NCBI GenBank assembly: GCA_001949185.1
Contig: BDGG01000002.1
Location: forward strand, 6,786,772-6,850,771
From: Ramazzottius varieornatus
Taxonomy: Eukaryota; Tardigrada; Eutardigrada; Parachela; Ramazzottiidae
Reading direction: 5' to 3'
DNA length: 64,000 nt
The translations under genes and the position numbers were made by a program. Positions 11,828-24,002 of the stretch are shown in pieces (the first letter of the stretch is position 1; every line of letters begins with the position of its first letter). The notes beneath the pieces were generated by a model. The model had not been told where the DNA came from, ran no database searches, and saw only the letters and a program-made list of their open reading frames with translations.

Positions 11828-12988
11828 TTAACGTTTCTTTTCGAGATGAAATTTCTGCAACAAAAAAGCATGTTGAACAACTCAACTATCATAGCGAAGT
11901 TTCCAACTGTATTTTCACACCGTAGCTCCGAAGGAAATACAAACACCAGCGACGGTCGTATTCGAGCTTCCCTCGGTGTGGATTCTTTCAGCAGAGAATG
12001 CATTTTCTCTTCCATTGTCTCCACCTGAAACAGGGCAAGGCCGCAAGAGTAAACCAATAAGCAACAGCGATCGGTCTAAGGGTAATGAGGTAAATCAAAG
12101 CCAAGATATATCGGGCCCCATAATATATCTATAGCCCTATATGCCAGAGCCCATGGGCTTTGCATGGCATGGGTAATGGCATGGCATGGGTAAACATTAA
12201 AGTGATGGATAAGCCTGGTCAGCGAAGACACGTAGCTCAGAAGAAAATTCCTTCTGTTTTGCCAGGCAGCTCAAGCGAAATTAATCAACAAGTAAACAGG
12301 CAGAGAGCAAAGCCATTAGCTCAACTCACCTGCATCGTCCACTCCCAGAAGAAGCTTTTTGTTCTTTCCCTATGATGGAAAAGGTGTAAGCAGCGCCAGG
12401 ACGACATGATGCACAGTACACAACACTACCACAACAACCGAACAGGCGAAACACTTCGTAAATTCGCGTTGGAAGATCGCAGTCATCGCACACTGATTCA
12501 GACGAAGACTGCAACTTACCTCGTTGATACTTTTCTTATCACATGATCGAGTATGTCCCATTCCTGCGACGTTGTAAAGAAATTGATCGACAAAGTACTG
12601 GATGAGCAATCTAAGCTGTCGAAGGTGTCCTCTCCAACTCCATCAAGTCCATCCCCTTTGAGCAAACAGGTCGTTCCTATCCCGCCAAAAAACCACCTGC
12701 GCGGAGCTGCCCAGAAGACTAACTATCCAGATCCCAGAAGTACGGAAAGACGGGGGAGTGATCGAGCTTAGAGCCAGAAGGATCTCAAAACGGTCAACCA
12801 AGATCGGTAAGACAATTACTTAATGAAATTCGATTCGGCAACAAATTCCCGTGAACAAAAGCGATAAGTTTTCAGCGGGTTGTTATTCGAATTGATTGGA
12901 CGATCCAGCAAATCCGGCAACCCGACAGAACGATTGAATACTGTGCTCAAATGATTAGTTGATTCGTGCGCCTGACCGGCGGTAGGAC
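11828..12988 (-). CDS. Unidentified multi-exon gene, 3' part
   Basis: Five minus-strand exons keep phase throughout: 12820-12988, 12696-12520, 12369-12330, 12024-11908 and 11854-11828 (stop). They give at least 176 residues. Donors such as AG|GTAAGT at 12520 and CAG|GTGAGT at 12330 are strong, as are pyrimidine-rich acceptors before 12988 and 12024. Readable stretches include ESTNHLSTVFNRSVGLPDLL, QEWDILDHVIRKVSTR and METMEEKMHSLLKE-like helix; the end is KFHLEKKR. No methionine start is visible, so at least one exon lies further upstream (above 12988). I recognise no domain. The gene is convergent with DLK, ending 124 bases beyond the DLK stop. Reading consistency is good; identity is unknown. 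Confidence 0.5.
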
Positions 12989-13057
12989 CTGTGCCCCCAG
13001 AAGGAGCAAATCACACGTTTCCATTTTTCTGAAAATCTCCCACTCCAGGAGTGCTAA

Positions 13058-13194
13058 CCTAAGCTCATGTTAGACTTACTGATGTGCTGCTAAACAGCCC
13101 ATTGCTGAGTTGATTGACAATCAACTCAGCAAAAGGCTGTTCAGAAGCTCATCAGTGTGTTAGAGTGGTTTGGTTTGTGAGCCTGAATCTTAGG
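13058..13194. repeat. Long imperfect hairpin with a perfect 14-bp core
   Basis: The core is a 14-base arm (13103-13116), one base, and its exact complement (13118-13131). Further out, AACAGCC (13093) pairs with GGCTGTT (13135), ACTGATG (13078) with CATCAGT (13150), and CCTAAG (13058) with CTTAGG (13189). It is probably a small non-autonomous element or a hairpin RNA. Confidence 0.6.
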
Positions 13195-13766
13195 CTGAAA
13201 TTTAGTATAGTCGACGTTCCTGGGTCTTGTGCTGTAAGTGGGTACGCATCCCAGTAAGAATGCCGGAGACTTCCGCCTACATTATTTTTCCACCCTTCTC
13301 CCCGTTAGCTTAGGAGAGAAGACGTTCTGACGGGCCCCTGGGACTTCCGATAGTCAGGGCAGTGGACACAGGGAGGAAGACGACATTTACGAAAAAGTAG
13401 CCGACGGATAAAGACCTGGCGGTAAAAGGATTGTCTACAGGTTCTTACTAACCTTAAGGCACGCTAATTAGCAAGTTGTTACTGTAGGTTGTTGTCCGCG
13501 GACAGGTTAATTATCGGGTGAATAGACCTGTAGCTATATACCTGAAACGGCCCTTTGCGAAAACTCTGCTTGCTTGCTTGTTTGTTTGTTGGTAGTGATT
13601 AAGGTCTCGTCGTGCGGAAATTGGATGGTCGATCATGACAAGCCCCGTCGCTGGTTGGCATCTTTGCAATTTACCCACGAAATTTTGTGCACGAACATCT
13701 GCAGTTGGAACTCGAATATTCCGTGATATTATGTCAAAGGTTTTACAGGATCGTTTGCTTTTGCAG

Positions 13767-16113
13767 AGCTCGGACTGCGAGACTGTGAATCTGGATTAGC
13801 TAGAGCTCTCCATCAAACTGACAGGTAGGTGGATGACAATACTGTTCCGGAACCAAGTACCCTTCTAAGACAGGAATTGAGGTTTTCCGAGTTTGCACAA
13901 GCGAACTTGTCTGTGTGTCAAGAGACTGGGTGCTAGTATCATGATCGACGCTGTGAAGATTTTAGATCAAGACTTTAGCAGCATCCGCCGGTTAATATCC
14001 ACGGCTAAAGTTGTTTTCGAAGGCGAGTAGTTTGTGAGAACGGTACAAGGCAATGTCCGGCTGATTAGAAAGTCGATGGTTTCGATGTCGCTTGATATGA
14101 ATTGTGGCGCAGTGTTTTGCTCTGCTTGAGGGAGTGTAGGTCAAGGCAGCTATGACAGCCAGATAGATAGAGCAACTAGATGGACATCAAGGTGTATCTG
14201 TTTGTCAAGAATTGTAAAAAACATGGCCGCTCAAACAGTTAACTCTGCCGGCCACGAATGCGTCTGCGTGAAACACTTCTAAAGAGAGCAGACAGCTTGT
14301 TTTGAGAATTTCTTTCACAGCGGATGTGTACCACTAAGGCAACCATGGTTTTGTCCATCAAAAGCAAAACTTGCCGGACAACAACATGCGTCGCGTTGAA
14401 GCCATATGCGCTGCTGACCACAGCTCAAAGTATCGCCATCGGAAAAACGACATGGCGTCAATGGCGGACAGCCACAGTGTGTTCATCTAGGTTACTGCGG
14501 CAACAAAAAAATCCCCTCCTCATATAACAAACGCGAAATATTAGAACCCATGTTGTCAAGACCTTCATGCAGCGTATTGATAGAATGATACTGTATTAAT
14601 CTGTCTTCCGACCGAGCTCGAGACCGATCAAAAACTCGGAGACCCCGGAAGGTTGCCGAAAAGAATGCGGCGATCTTCGTGTTACTCACCGCGGTGAACT
14701 TATCTCTTCCAAATCCGAAGACCTCGCACAGCGGGAACTTAGCTTTTTAATGAGGAAACTATCGGCTTGTTGTGGGAGCTACGAAAACGGGTTCCCGGTT
14801 AGTCTAAGATGGACCGTAACCCAAGACTGTCTTCGATAGTAGAGCACCATAGTGTGGTCAGGTCACGCAGATTGTTTTCGCAAAGCGACAAAGTTTGCTC
14901 AGAAGTATTTGAGCCATTAAACGCATGTTTGCAACTTGGCGTCGGTGAGTAAAGTTTGAAATGTATGAGTTTTGGTTCTGCAGTTGCTGGCCGCGAGGAA
15001 ATAAATCAGCTCGTATTGTTATTGCTCGACTACGTTAGTGACCAATGGCCGATCCGCTCCGTAGGTGATTATTGCCACAACATTCAGCACTGACCAGGCA
15101 GAAAGCGCCGTGTAATACAGCAACGAGAGGGTATCGAAGTGTACTTTAATCTTTCAAATGTTACAGTCAACATCTGGCAGAACCAAGTTTAAAAAGTTTG
15201 CTGGCTTTTGTGCTTTTCTGCTTCTTTAGACCGCAGTTCATACGCAGCTTATGATGTACTAGTTTGGTTTCTCCTGCTCAGTGCGAAGCCATTTTCTGCT
15301 TTACAGCTGGTCGAATTGGAGTACCGATGCTGACAGCAAGGAATCGAAGAACCGAGACGAAAGAACCCTGAGGTAAGTGTTTGTCTAAACTACGTTTGCC
15401 GATCGAGAAGCACGGTTGTTGTTGGTCCGTCACTAAGTTTTTGTATCGCACAAGGCGTGACAATGCTGACAAGGTTGTTTTTCTTGTTGTATTGTTTGTA
15501 TATGTTTGTTGTTACTCGTAAACAAAACATGTGCCCAGTTGTTCTGGTCAAGGTCTTCGCACGAGAAAGGCGGTGCCGTAACGGCTGCTGAATTTCTTCT
15601 AAGCTGGCTGGTGTGTACCGCTTTTGGGGCTTTTAAACCATTTCCGGATACCATGGCGAGGACCTCGCAGAAAACATCGGTTTGGAAAATCACAGTAGGT
15701 GCGTCGAAGCGCCACTCATCTGAGCCAACGCAGCCGTAGCGTGTACTCTCCACGTTGTCTGCGTTTAGTTCGTGATCTGGATACCATCTTGAATTTGTGT
15801 CAAAAAACACCTCAACTTGTTCGTGTTTGTGAACGCAAATTTGTAGGCCAGAACACGTGGCACTTTTGGCCGTTGCGGTGTTGTCGAGTTGTCTGTTGCA
15901 CGCTTATAGTAGCGTTGCCGGAAGTAGTGTCGCCACCTGGGACCACATTGTACTCTGCTCAGTGTCACCTCGAAAATTCTTTGGTATCTGTTGGAGGTCT
16001 CTGGCGATCAAAAGGTTTTTTATAGATGGCTGAGACCCAAGAAGTCTGAGAACTGGAGGAAATTTTGGGTCCGACTAACGCCAGACAGTGAGAACGGCGT
16101 AGAGGGAATCTAG
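13767..16113 (+). CDS. Putative multi-exon gene of unknown function
   Basis: Candidate exons with good splice signals are 13767-13824, 13892-14026, one ending at 14797, 14845-14944, 14984-15060, 15307-15372 and 16026-16113 (stop TAG). Each has only one open phase, and most neighbouring pairs agree in phase. Readable stretches include LGLRDCESGLARALHQTD, DKVCSEVFEPLNACLQLGV, EEINQLVLLLLDYVSDQW and a basic, Trp-rich end KKSENWRKFWVRLTPDSE. The 5' end is unresolved: an ATG frame from 13645 may be the first exon. Exons between 14026 and 14700 and between 15060 and 15307 are uncertain. No family recognised. It may be one gene or parts of two. Confidence 0.38.
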
Positions 16114-18953
16114 GTCTGGCAGGCTCTTGGTTCGTTATGACCTTATGCTTTTCGTTGTATAGCTTATTTGGAAGTTTGTTGTTGACACTAATGCATTACG
16201 GTCAGTGCTGAGCTGACAGGATGGAGGGGACTCGTAATGGCACATCGCCTCCATCAACTGCACACAGTTTGTGATGAATGAAAAGGGAGGGAAATGGGAA
16301 CAGCTTCGGCGTATCATGTGTACTGCAAACCGTGGCAGTAATTGTTTTGAGTGAAAATATTGGTTGTGGCGTGTTTACACGCTTTCTAAAACTGCAAGAT
16401 GTGTCTACGTGCGATGGTTCGACCGGATTGAAAGCTCCGTTAGGCAGCAAAATCGATTATTGCACTTGCTTACTAGTGTTCCGCATCGCCAATAGTCTCT
16501 CCGACATGCAGGCTTGCTTGCCTTACTGTGAAATCCTGTCTCCACTTTTACAATAACAAGCCTTGTTTATCCCGTCTCATCAACAGTTTAGTCCTGTTCC
16601 CGACTGGAGGCGCCATGAATTGGTTCATTTCTCTGCCGAATTTCGAGTGGACACTATTCTGTCGTGGTTCACTGTGCGGTGAAAAGTTTGGCGGAGCTGT
16701 ACTGGGTCCCCGATAGACGGCGCTCAAACGGTATGGAAAACTTCTATTCTTTCTTCCCTGATGCTCACTTTTTGTAATGTTACATAAAATAGTTCTGGGT
16801 AGTATCGAGGTTCGATCTTGTTCAAATCTTCTACGGGGTAGGGAGCCAAACCAGTGGAATGGAGAAAGGGTGGCGTGGTCTTGAGACGAGGTCCAGAGAC
16901 AGCCGGCTGGTTATTTTGGCCCCGCCATCAACCGGCGACACTTGAACAGTTATGGGCCTGTTGTGGCTTGTTATCGATGAGATACGATGTTTACCGACAT
17001 TTTGCCAAACTGACTTGGGAGTTGTTTTGCTTGTTGGTGATAGAAAGTGCAAGATAAGCCGGTTTCGAGAGGGCTGAAGGCAAACAGGACAGCGGGCAGA
17101 ATTTTTGATAGGGTTGGCCTAGAGGCGGCATTTTTGCCGGAACCGTACTTCCACGTCGTCACTGACAGAAGGCACTTGAAAACTTATGATGGTGAAACGA
17201 GTCTGCAGCCTGACGTTCGTAAACAGCAATAATTATAAGTCGTGCCCGAGTTGCTAGTCGGGTAGTCGAAAATAAATACCACGAGGCAACTTTAGAAATT
17301 TTACACAAAACAGTCAGAAGCACGCAGATGTTTTCTGAAAATTATAGGGAAGAAATAAGAGGGCCAAAATATGATATTATTTTATGAAGGGAAGTAAGCT
17401 TTGGGATCGAGAATAGTAGAAAGATGGAAGGACCCAAGAAGAGCAACCGGGAATGTTTTGCCAAGTCGATGATGATGTTGCACATACAGGGTGGAAGAAG
17501 GGTGTCGTAGTTTGTTATTGGGATGCAGCGAAGGCAATTGACGAGGAGCGATCGAGAGGCTGTTTTCGAAAGGAAGAGTTTGTGTTTAAAGTGTGGCCGG
17601 GGCGGAAAATTCGTGGGATAAAACTGGGATTCATTGGGTTGTTGACAGAGGCTAGAGCAATAGGTATTGATCGATTACTGACGGCCTGGTGTTGTTTGTT
17701 CTGTCTGCTCCGCTGTAGCCAGGATGCCATGCATTTATGCATGGATGCTGGCCCTGCATGGTTGCCGTGAGCCATGTGAAGTGGTTTTCCCTGCGTCACT
17801 ATAAACATCGGCACTGGATAAACACTGGACAAATTCCGATAAAACTGTTGTGCCATTAGTGCCATCGCCAGTTCCAGCAAAGGTCTCTCAGTTGTTGTTC
17901 AGGCTCCTTTGCCTTGCAAGCTTATCCCTCTTAGCGCATGCACAGTCTTCTTGCAGTCCATCACCCAGGTTCCCGGAAGTTTACTGTTCAGTGTGTTACT
18001 CTGAAAGCCAGAACCGCATACTTGTCCTTAGAGACCGGCGAGAGTATTCGGCCTTACGATACGGTTTCCGAAAGACTCGAATTCGGTAAGGGTATGGACA
18101 TTTGTCTTTCAGAAACATTCGGCTTTCCGGAACGGCGATTCAGTTTGGCATAAATCCACTTCTTTGAAGAGCGGTGTTCTGGTCCCACGTCTTATTGTGT
18201 GGGTAGAATGCTACCATGTCCTTCGGTTGTTGTTGTCTGAATAAAACACATCATTAGTGCAAAGTAAGGGTCGGGTTACTGCACGTGAATCGCTCGGCGA
18301 AATTGTATATGCTCGTTTGTTGATGTTGTTTTGCTAATATATGTCGCTATTGGGTTGCTGCATATTTTTCCGCTGACGACGGTACGAGCTAGAGTAGTAG
18401 CCCTTCCGTTCTTCTGGTGCAAAATTTCAGCAAGGATTTTAGCCGTGTTTGCCTTTACATGTCCGCCTGTGGGAAATGTTGAAGCTGAAATCTTAGGGGG
18501 ATTATTGGGATATGACCAAGATACGGACACCGTCTTGCTTGCTCCCTAGTGTTTTCTTCTTACACTAGAACTCTATCAGATTATGAATAGATTTACCAAA
18601 CAAGTGGATCGCAGTGGCTGATTTACGATTTGGCTACATGGTTCGAAGTGTGGGGAACCCCAGCTGTTGTTTGCGCTGGGGCTTCGTTCGTGGGGGCCGG
18701 TCGCCCGTATGATGTTTGCCTCCATTAGATTGCATAATCACGAGCTGACAAGGTTAAGCGATAAGAGGGAATTGTTTGTTTGTTGCCTGTCCAGTCTCAA
18801 CGTCTCGCTCGCATATTATCTTGTTGTCGTCGCCGTAAACCTGTAAACACTAATTTTCTTTTCGTTATAGGTTTTCGATCTAGTGGATGACTTTGATGCA
18901 GCTGTAAGCAGCCACATTGCCCACGGAAATACCTATTTTGTCTCGCAGCCATA
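16114..18953. other. No supported coding sequence; FoxP upstream region
   Basis: Several short open frames occur on both strands but none has recognisable protein sequence. The last few hundred bases probably carry 5' untranslated exons of FoxP: an acceptor-like TCGCAG lies just before its ATG. Confidence 0.45.
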
Positions 18954-21900
18954 ATGTCTGAGCGCGGTCGCGATCGCAGCGCCGCCCGAAGTACCCCGGA
19001 CCGTCTACCGTACTCCCTCAGCACTACGCCAAGTTCGACGTCAAGTTTGGTGAACGCTTTGGTCAAGAACGCCGCAGCAAGCCTTCTCAATGGAAACTAC
19101 GATCGAGAAAGAAATGGACGCGAGTCTGCGCATTCGTTAGGCTCCGAACGCGAGGTAGGATAATCACGCCCATTCGGTTCTTCAATCTAATACGCACATG
19201 TACGTTACCGGAAGAACCAGACGTTATTTTCAGTAATCAGTAATCAGGATATGCTAATCGATAGTCCGCATACACATAGATTTAGCGCTGTTTTCTAAGA
19301 GCGTGTTCGAAGCTGTGTAGTCTGGTCTGGAACAGAGATCCGTTAGGAGAGGTTGGGTCACGAAGGAGCCTTTTCCCGTAATCGGGCAAGTGACTAGGAA
19401 ACCCAGCTCCACATAAGGTAGAAAATGTAATTAGCCCAGGGACATCCGCTGGAAGTCCCAGCAAACGTCCGTGTCAACAAAACAGCAGCCTAGTCATTTC
19501 CGGAGAGGGCGGAAGGATAAACTTGTTGGGAGCCGACTTTCGTGCTTCTTGAAAGAGCTCGCCTTTGAAATTGTAAACAGTCTTAGTGGCGTTACATGGA
19601 ATGGGGAGCCTTTCAAGAACGCAGCCGTTGAAGGGATTGTTTTTCCATCTGATGGAAGTGCGTGCGGCATGTAGTTGGCTGCATTTGAGGCTTTCTAAAT
19701 ACCATAATCTAAATTGGGAAGAGCTAGGATAAGCAAAATGTGGATGGAAGGGAAGTGGAATCGATAAACAAGCAAGGCAGAGCAAGGAGACAGGCTGTGT
19801 GGAGTTTGGCAAGCTGTCGTGCTCGGCGCACCCTTTCCTCACTGGGAAGCTCTGTACACAAAACTGCTTGCATCAACATTGCACCATCGGCAAACGTAAA
19901 TACGAGCTTACGTTTACAGTAGGTAGAAAGACGTAAGCTTTGCCGCCATCGAAAGCTGGAGTCAACGTAAACAGGTTCGAGGTCTTGAATCCAAGACCCG
20001 AAGAAAATTTTGTCCTAGATTATATCGAACATTGAGATTAGTTCCATCTTAAAATTGTAAAATAGTCCAACAGTTTCGATTCTTTGATAGTTTTTCTGAA
20101 ACTGTAATACAGTAATTTGGTTGGCGTTAGATAAGGTTCCATAAAATTTTCTGCAAACGATCGACAAGTAAAACAACGCGGATGTCTCTCGGGTACGTAG
20201 TGCTAATTTGGGCTTGAAGACGAACCCGCAATTGACTGCGGTTCGTTCGATGAGACGCTAAAAATGTTGTTGATGAGGGCAGATCGACTGTCATTTTTTG
20301 GGGCTGACAAGATTGCCGACATGAGCCATGAGGGGATGGTACAGTGCGGTAGTTTGTTTTGACCGCAAGATGCAATACACTTTAGCGTATGTACAAAGTG
20401 CAGCAACCCGCAAGCTGGGCCTTATCAGAAGTCCTCGGGTCCCGAAGCCGCTAATGCGCGGTATCGGACGTTCCTTTGCCGAGACAGCAGAAAGGAGCCG
20501 AATCATCACAACTGCATATATCTACGCACTTTTAATGCGCAAAATGTTTGTTTTGCATCTCGTACACAGCAACAGTCTTGTGTCATATTGATTTGCATGC
20601 GGGCATCCTCGTCAGCATAGGCAAATTGCAGTACTAGCGCGCACTGTAGCATCGAGTCCCACCGGAATGCTTCTACTCAACAGCCTTTCTTTTTGATGTT
20701 TAGAAATCAAGAAACAGTTCGTCAACTGTCGGGAGCTCGTCGACCGCGGCGGTGCCGGGAGGTATGCTGGATGCGGCCACCGCATCCAATCTACTCCAGT
20801 TTAACCCATTGTTTATGGCAGCTGCGGGGATGAATGTCAATTCTACCGTTGGAAACCCTCAGCTGCAACAAATCATGCAACAGATGTCGCCACAACAAAT
20901 GCAACTTATGCAACAGCAGTATTTGATGCTCCAACAGGTACTACGTTCTCGTATTCGAAATATCAGCAAACTCAGCCTATCTGTTTGGACTGCCACTGTT
21001 TCCATCTAATTCTGTGTAACCTTCTGTTTCCTTTTCACAGGAGCATCTCCTTCAGTCCGCGGTTGCTTCAGCGGCGGGAGACAAGAGTCCATCCAGCAGC
21101 CGAGACCAGCTGGCACAACAACTGGCATTTCAGCAGCAGTATTTCCTTCAGCAATTACAACAAGCACGATACTTCGTGCCTGGTGCTTCTCCCTTTATGT
21201 TTCCCACCGGAAGTGCAGCAGGTAAGGATGTTTCTCCATGTTTAGAGCCTGCTGATGTCTTTCGCTGTCAAGTTGTTTTCGAATGTTGTTATGAGTGAGC
21301 ATTTTCGTGGCAGAATCGTCGAGCTCATCGACGTCGAGGGACTCTTCATCCAGTATAAAGAACGACCCACGCGGGGACAGCGAGGACAGCAAGTACCCCA
21401 TCAGTTCATCGAGCTCCTCGAGCTCGTCGCCAGCCGTAAAATACTTGTACGGACACGGTGTCTGTCGGTGGCTGGGATGCGAAACGCCATTCGAGAATAC
21501 GACAGCTTTTAGCAAGTAAGGCAATTACGTCGAGTGTTGATGTAGTGCGGCATCGCTTGCAAAGGTTAAAACAACACAGCTGATGCTTCTTTCTAAACTT
21601 GGTGGTTTCAGTAGCTCGGTAATTGCAGGCACTTGAACAAGGAGCACGGCCTAGACGACCGCAGTACCGCCTCCACCAGAGTGCAAATTCAAGTTGTCTC
21701 TCAGCTTGAAGTCCAACTGCAGAAAGAAAAGGATCGTCTGGACGCAATGTTGTCCCATCTCCACATGAAGCCCGATGACGTTGCTCTGATCGGAGCCAGC
21801 GAGACCATCGTTAAAGATGAAACGGAATCTGTAAGCCTTCGTGCAACCCTTGCCTGTCCGGTTAGGCACTAAACACTGATTTCTTACTTTTATTTAGAAT

Positions 21901-23201
21901 TCTCCCACCAGCACCCCGCCCAAGGTCACGCCCTCCCTCTTTGGATTACCTCTTTATTTCCTCGGAAATGGATCCCAACATTCCCCTACCACCACTCCTA
22001 CAAGCCAAATTTCCAGCGCTTCGCGCGACCGACAGCCTTCGCAGCCGTCCCCGCCCAGTATGGCTTGCAATAGCCAGCGATCTCCCAGTCCTTCCGGTCT
22101 AGCTATACGACGCCGTGTATCCGATAAAGCCAACCTTCCCATCGCTGCAGGTAAAAGTGCCGATCTTATAGAGTGAGCATCTACTGTGTAGCGCCTTCTG
22201 TACGCAACTCTAACGTTCTGTTTTTACCAGATCTAGAAAGGAATCGAGAATTGTATCGCACAAGCCATGTTAGACCTCCATACACCTATGCATCTCTCAT
22301 CCGACAAGCCATCATCGAAAGCCCGGAAAGACAGCTGACCCTGAACGAAATTTACATGTGGTTCCAAACCACCTTTGCGTACTTCCGGAAGAACGCGGCA
22401 ACGTGGAAGGTATGCTGCATAGCTCACACAGACTATCTTTCGGAGTGCCGCTACTGAACTTTTATCATTTCTACAGAACGCAGTGAGGCATAATCTAAGC
22501 CTGCACAAATGCTTCGCGCGTGTAGAAAATGTCAAAGGCGCTGTATGGACCGTGGACGAGGAAGAGTTCTTCAAGCGACGACCACAGCGTATTCCCAGGT
22601 AAAACAGTTTAGTTCGAATCTTTCATTGTACAGTACACTAGTCTAATCATTTCGTTCGTCACAGTGCGAAGCCGTACTCAATGTCGGGTAGTATGCCTGG
22701 AATGCCGGTGACCATGTACGGCGAACCATACAGTAGTGGCACCGGTACGAGTACCCCGGAACCGATGGCTGATGCGGACAGTTCACCGCAGGACTACTCC
22801 AATGGGTCGTTCGCCCGTACGGCTCCCTTCAAGAAGCAACATCAGTTTGATATGCATCCTGGAGTAGGCAGTGGGAAGGTTGAGATAATCGATGCCGATC
22901 GAGCAGGTGATCAAAGGTTCCCCGGTGGTGGAAGGTGAGAACGGGAGGAGGACTTAGTTTCATCTCATAGCCAAATTACTTTTGAAATAACAAGGTGATA
23001 TGTTTTATTAATAGTTTGACGGGCTCGGATGGCATGGATGCCGACGAAGCTTCTGACGAGTACCGTGATTACGCCGATAATATAAGCGACGAAGAGAACG
23101 ACGACCCTCCTGCCGCGGCTGAACGTGACCGCCCGTATGACGAAGATGTAGCGGAGAACGGGAGCTTCGACAGAAGACTGACCGTAAAGGAAGAAGCATG
23201 A
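18954..23201 (+). CDS. FoxP: Forkhead transcription factor FoxP
   Basis: Ten exons keep phase: 18954-19154, 20704-20937, 21041-21221, 21314-21515, 21629-21830, 21898-22150, 22231-22409, 22477-22598, 22665-22934 and 23015-23201. They encode 676 residues. An N-terminal Gln/Met-rich part is followed by the FoxP C2H2 zinc finger ([12 protein letters not shown], then [14 protein letters not shown]), the adjoining leucine zipper ([20 protein letters not shown]) and the forkhead domain. The forkhead runs from [14 protein letters not shown] through NAATWK and [13 protein letters not shown] to [11 protein letters not shown]. The domain is split after NAATWK, as in other FoxP genes. The tail is acidic. 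FoxP proteins dimerise through the zipper and usually repress transcription in neurons and other tissues. Glutamine runs are short compared with vertebrate FOXP2. Intron 1 is 1.55 kb; the rest are under 130 bases. The ATG at 18954 begins a long open exon and is the likely start. Confidence 0.95.
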
Positions 23202-24002
23202 AGTCGGACTGATAGCGCGCTATACAGTAGTATTGTTTTTTGTTTGGGTATTTCTTCAGTCTGACTATGTCCCTTCTTTTGTTGTGCTGTGCAAACCTCC
23301 AAAGTATTATTCTTTCATTTTCTCCATCCCGTATCTTTGAATTTTGGTACGTGTTTTACGGTGCGATACGGTACGAATGTTTGCGCCTCTGTGACGACGG
23401 CGGTCATATGTGGCTTCTTGGTTACAATACCTTCCCGTAAAGTGTAACTTCCTCCGTCGATACTACGAAGCATCGGTGCGGCAAACTTGTGACATTGGGT
23501 TCTTGACGACCATAGATCGCTAATGAGCTTCGTACGTAGAGTAATGAGAAACAAGAAGGCTGAAACTGAAATCCACAAAGCTTAGACTATATAGCTAATC
23601 AGGTTTGAAGCCACAGCAGAATGCATGATTATGGACAAGGCCGAACCGTCTGAAGGAAATGAAAAACAAAAAGTCTAGACAGAGCCACTACAGGCACACT
23701 TTTATCGTAAAGACTTAAAAGCTCTGATAAATGCTCGAATACTAGTTTTACAGGTTACGTTCAGGCCTGCTGACAAACTCGAGAGAGACGTTGACAAGAA
23801 GCCACATCGATCCATCGAGCTAATCATCACACATCACCAAGACATGGAACTGAGAACAGGCAGTGTACTAAGCAAAGAAAAAGCAACGCTCATCTAAGAA
23901 AACATCCCCGAAAGGCTGGTACGAGTAATCTAATTCCTTTCGTCTACCATACTCGAGATCGTTGGGGAACTCTTCCTTATTGCAGAGCGTTCTCTTCCGC
24001 GT
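23202..24002. other. Convergent 3' intergenic region, FoxP/E75
   Basis: This lies between the FoxP stop and the E75 stop on the opposite strand, so it should hold both 3' untranslated regions and polyadenylation sites. No open frame of note. Confidence 0.6.

Noticed and set aside
12330-12369. A minus-strand reading GKNKKLLLGVDDA that looks like the start of an Arf-like GTPase P-loop
   Set aside because: It is the wrong phase. The preceding exon ends in phase 2 and the following exon reads well only in phase 0, which fixes another frame for this exon. No GKT or DLGG motif follows.
12553-12771. Plus-strand ATG frame of 72 codons (MSHSCDVVKKLIDKVLDE)
   Set aside because: It overlaps minus-strand exons with stronger splice signals and consistent phase; it leads into no downstream exon in its own frame.
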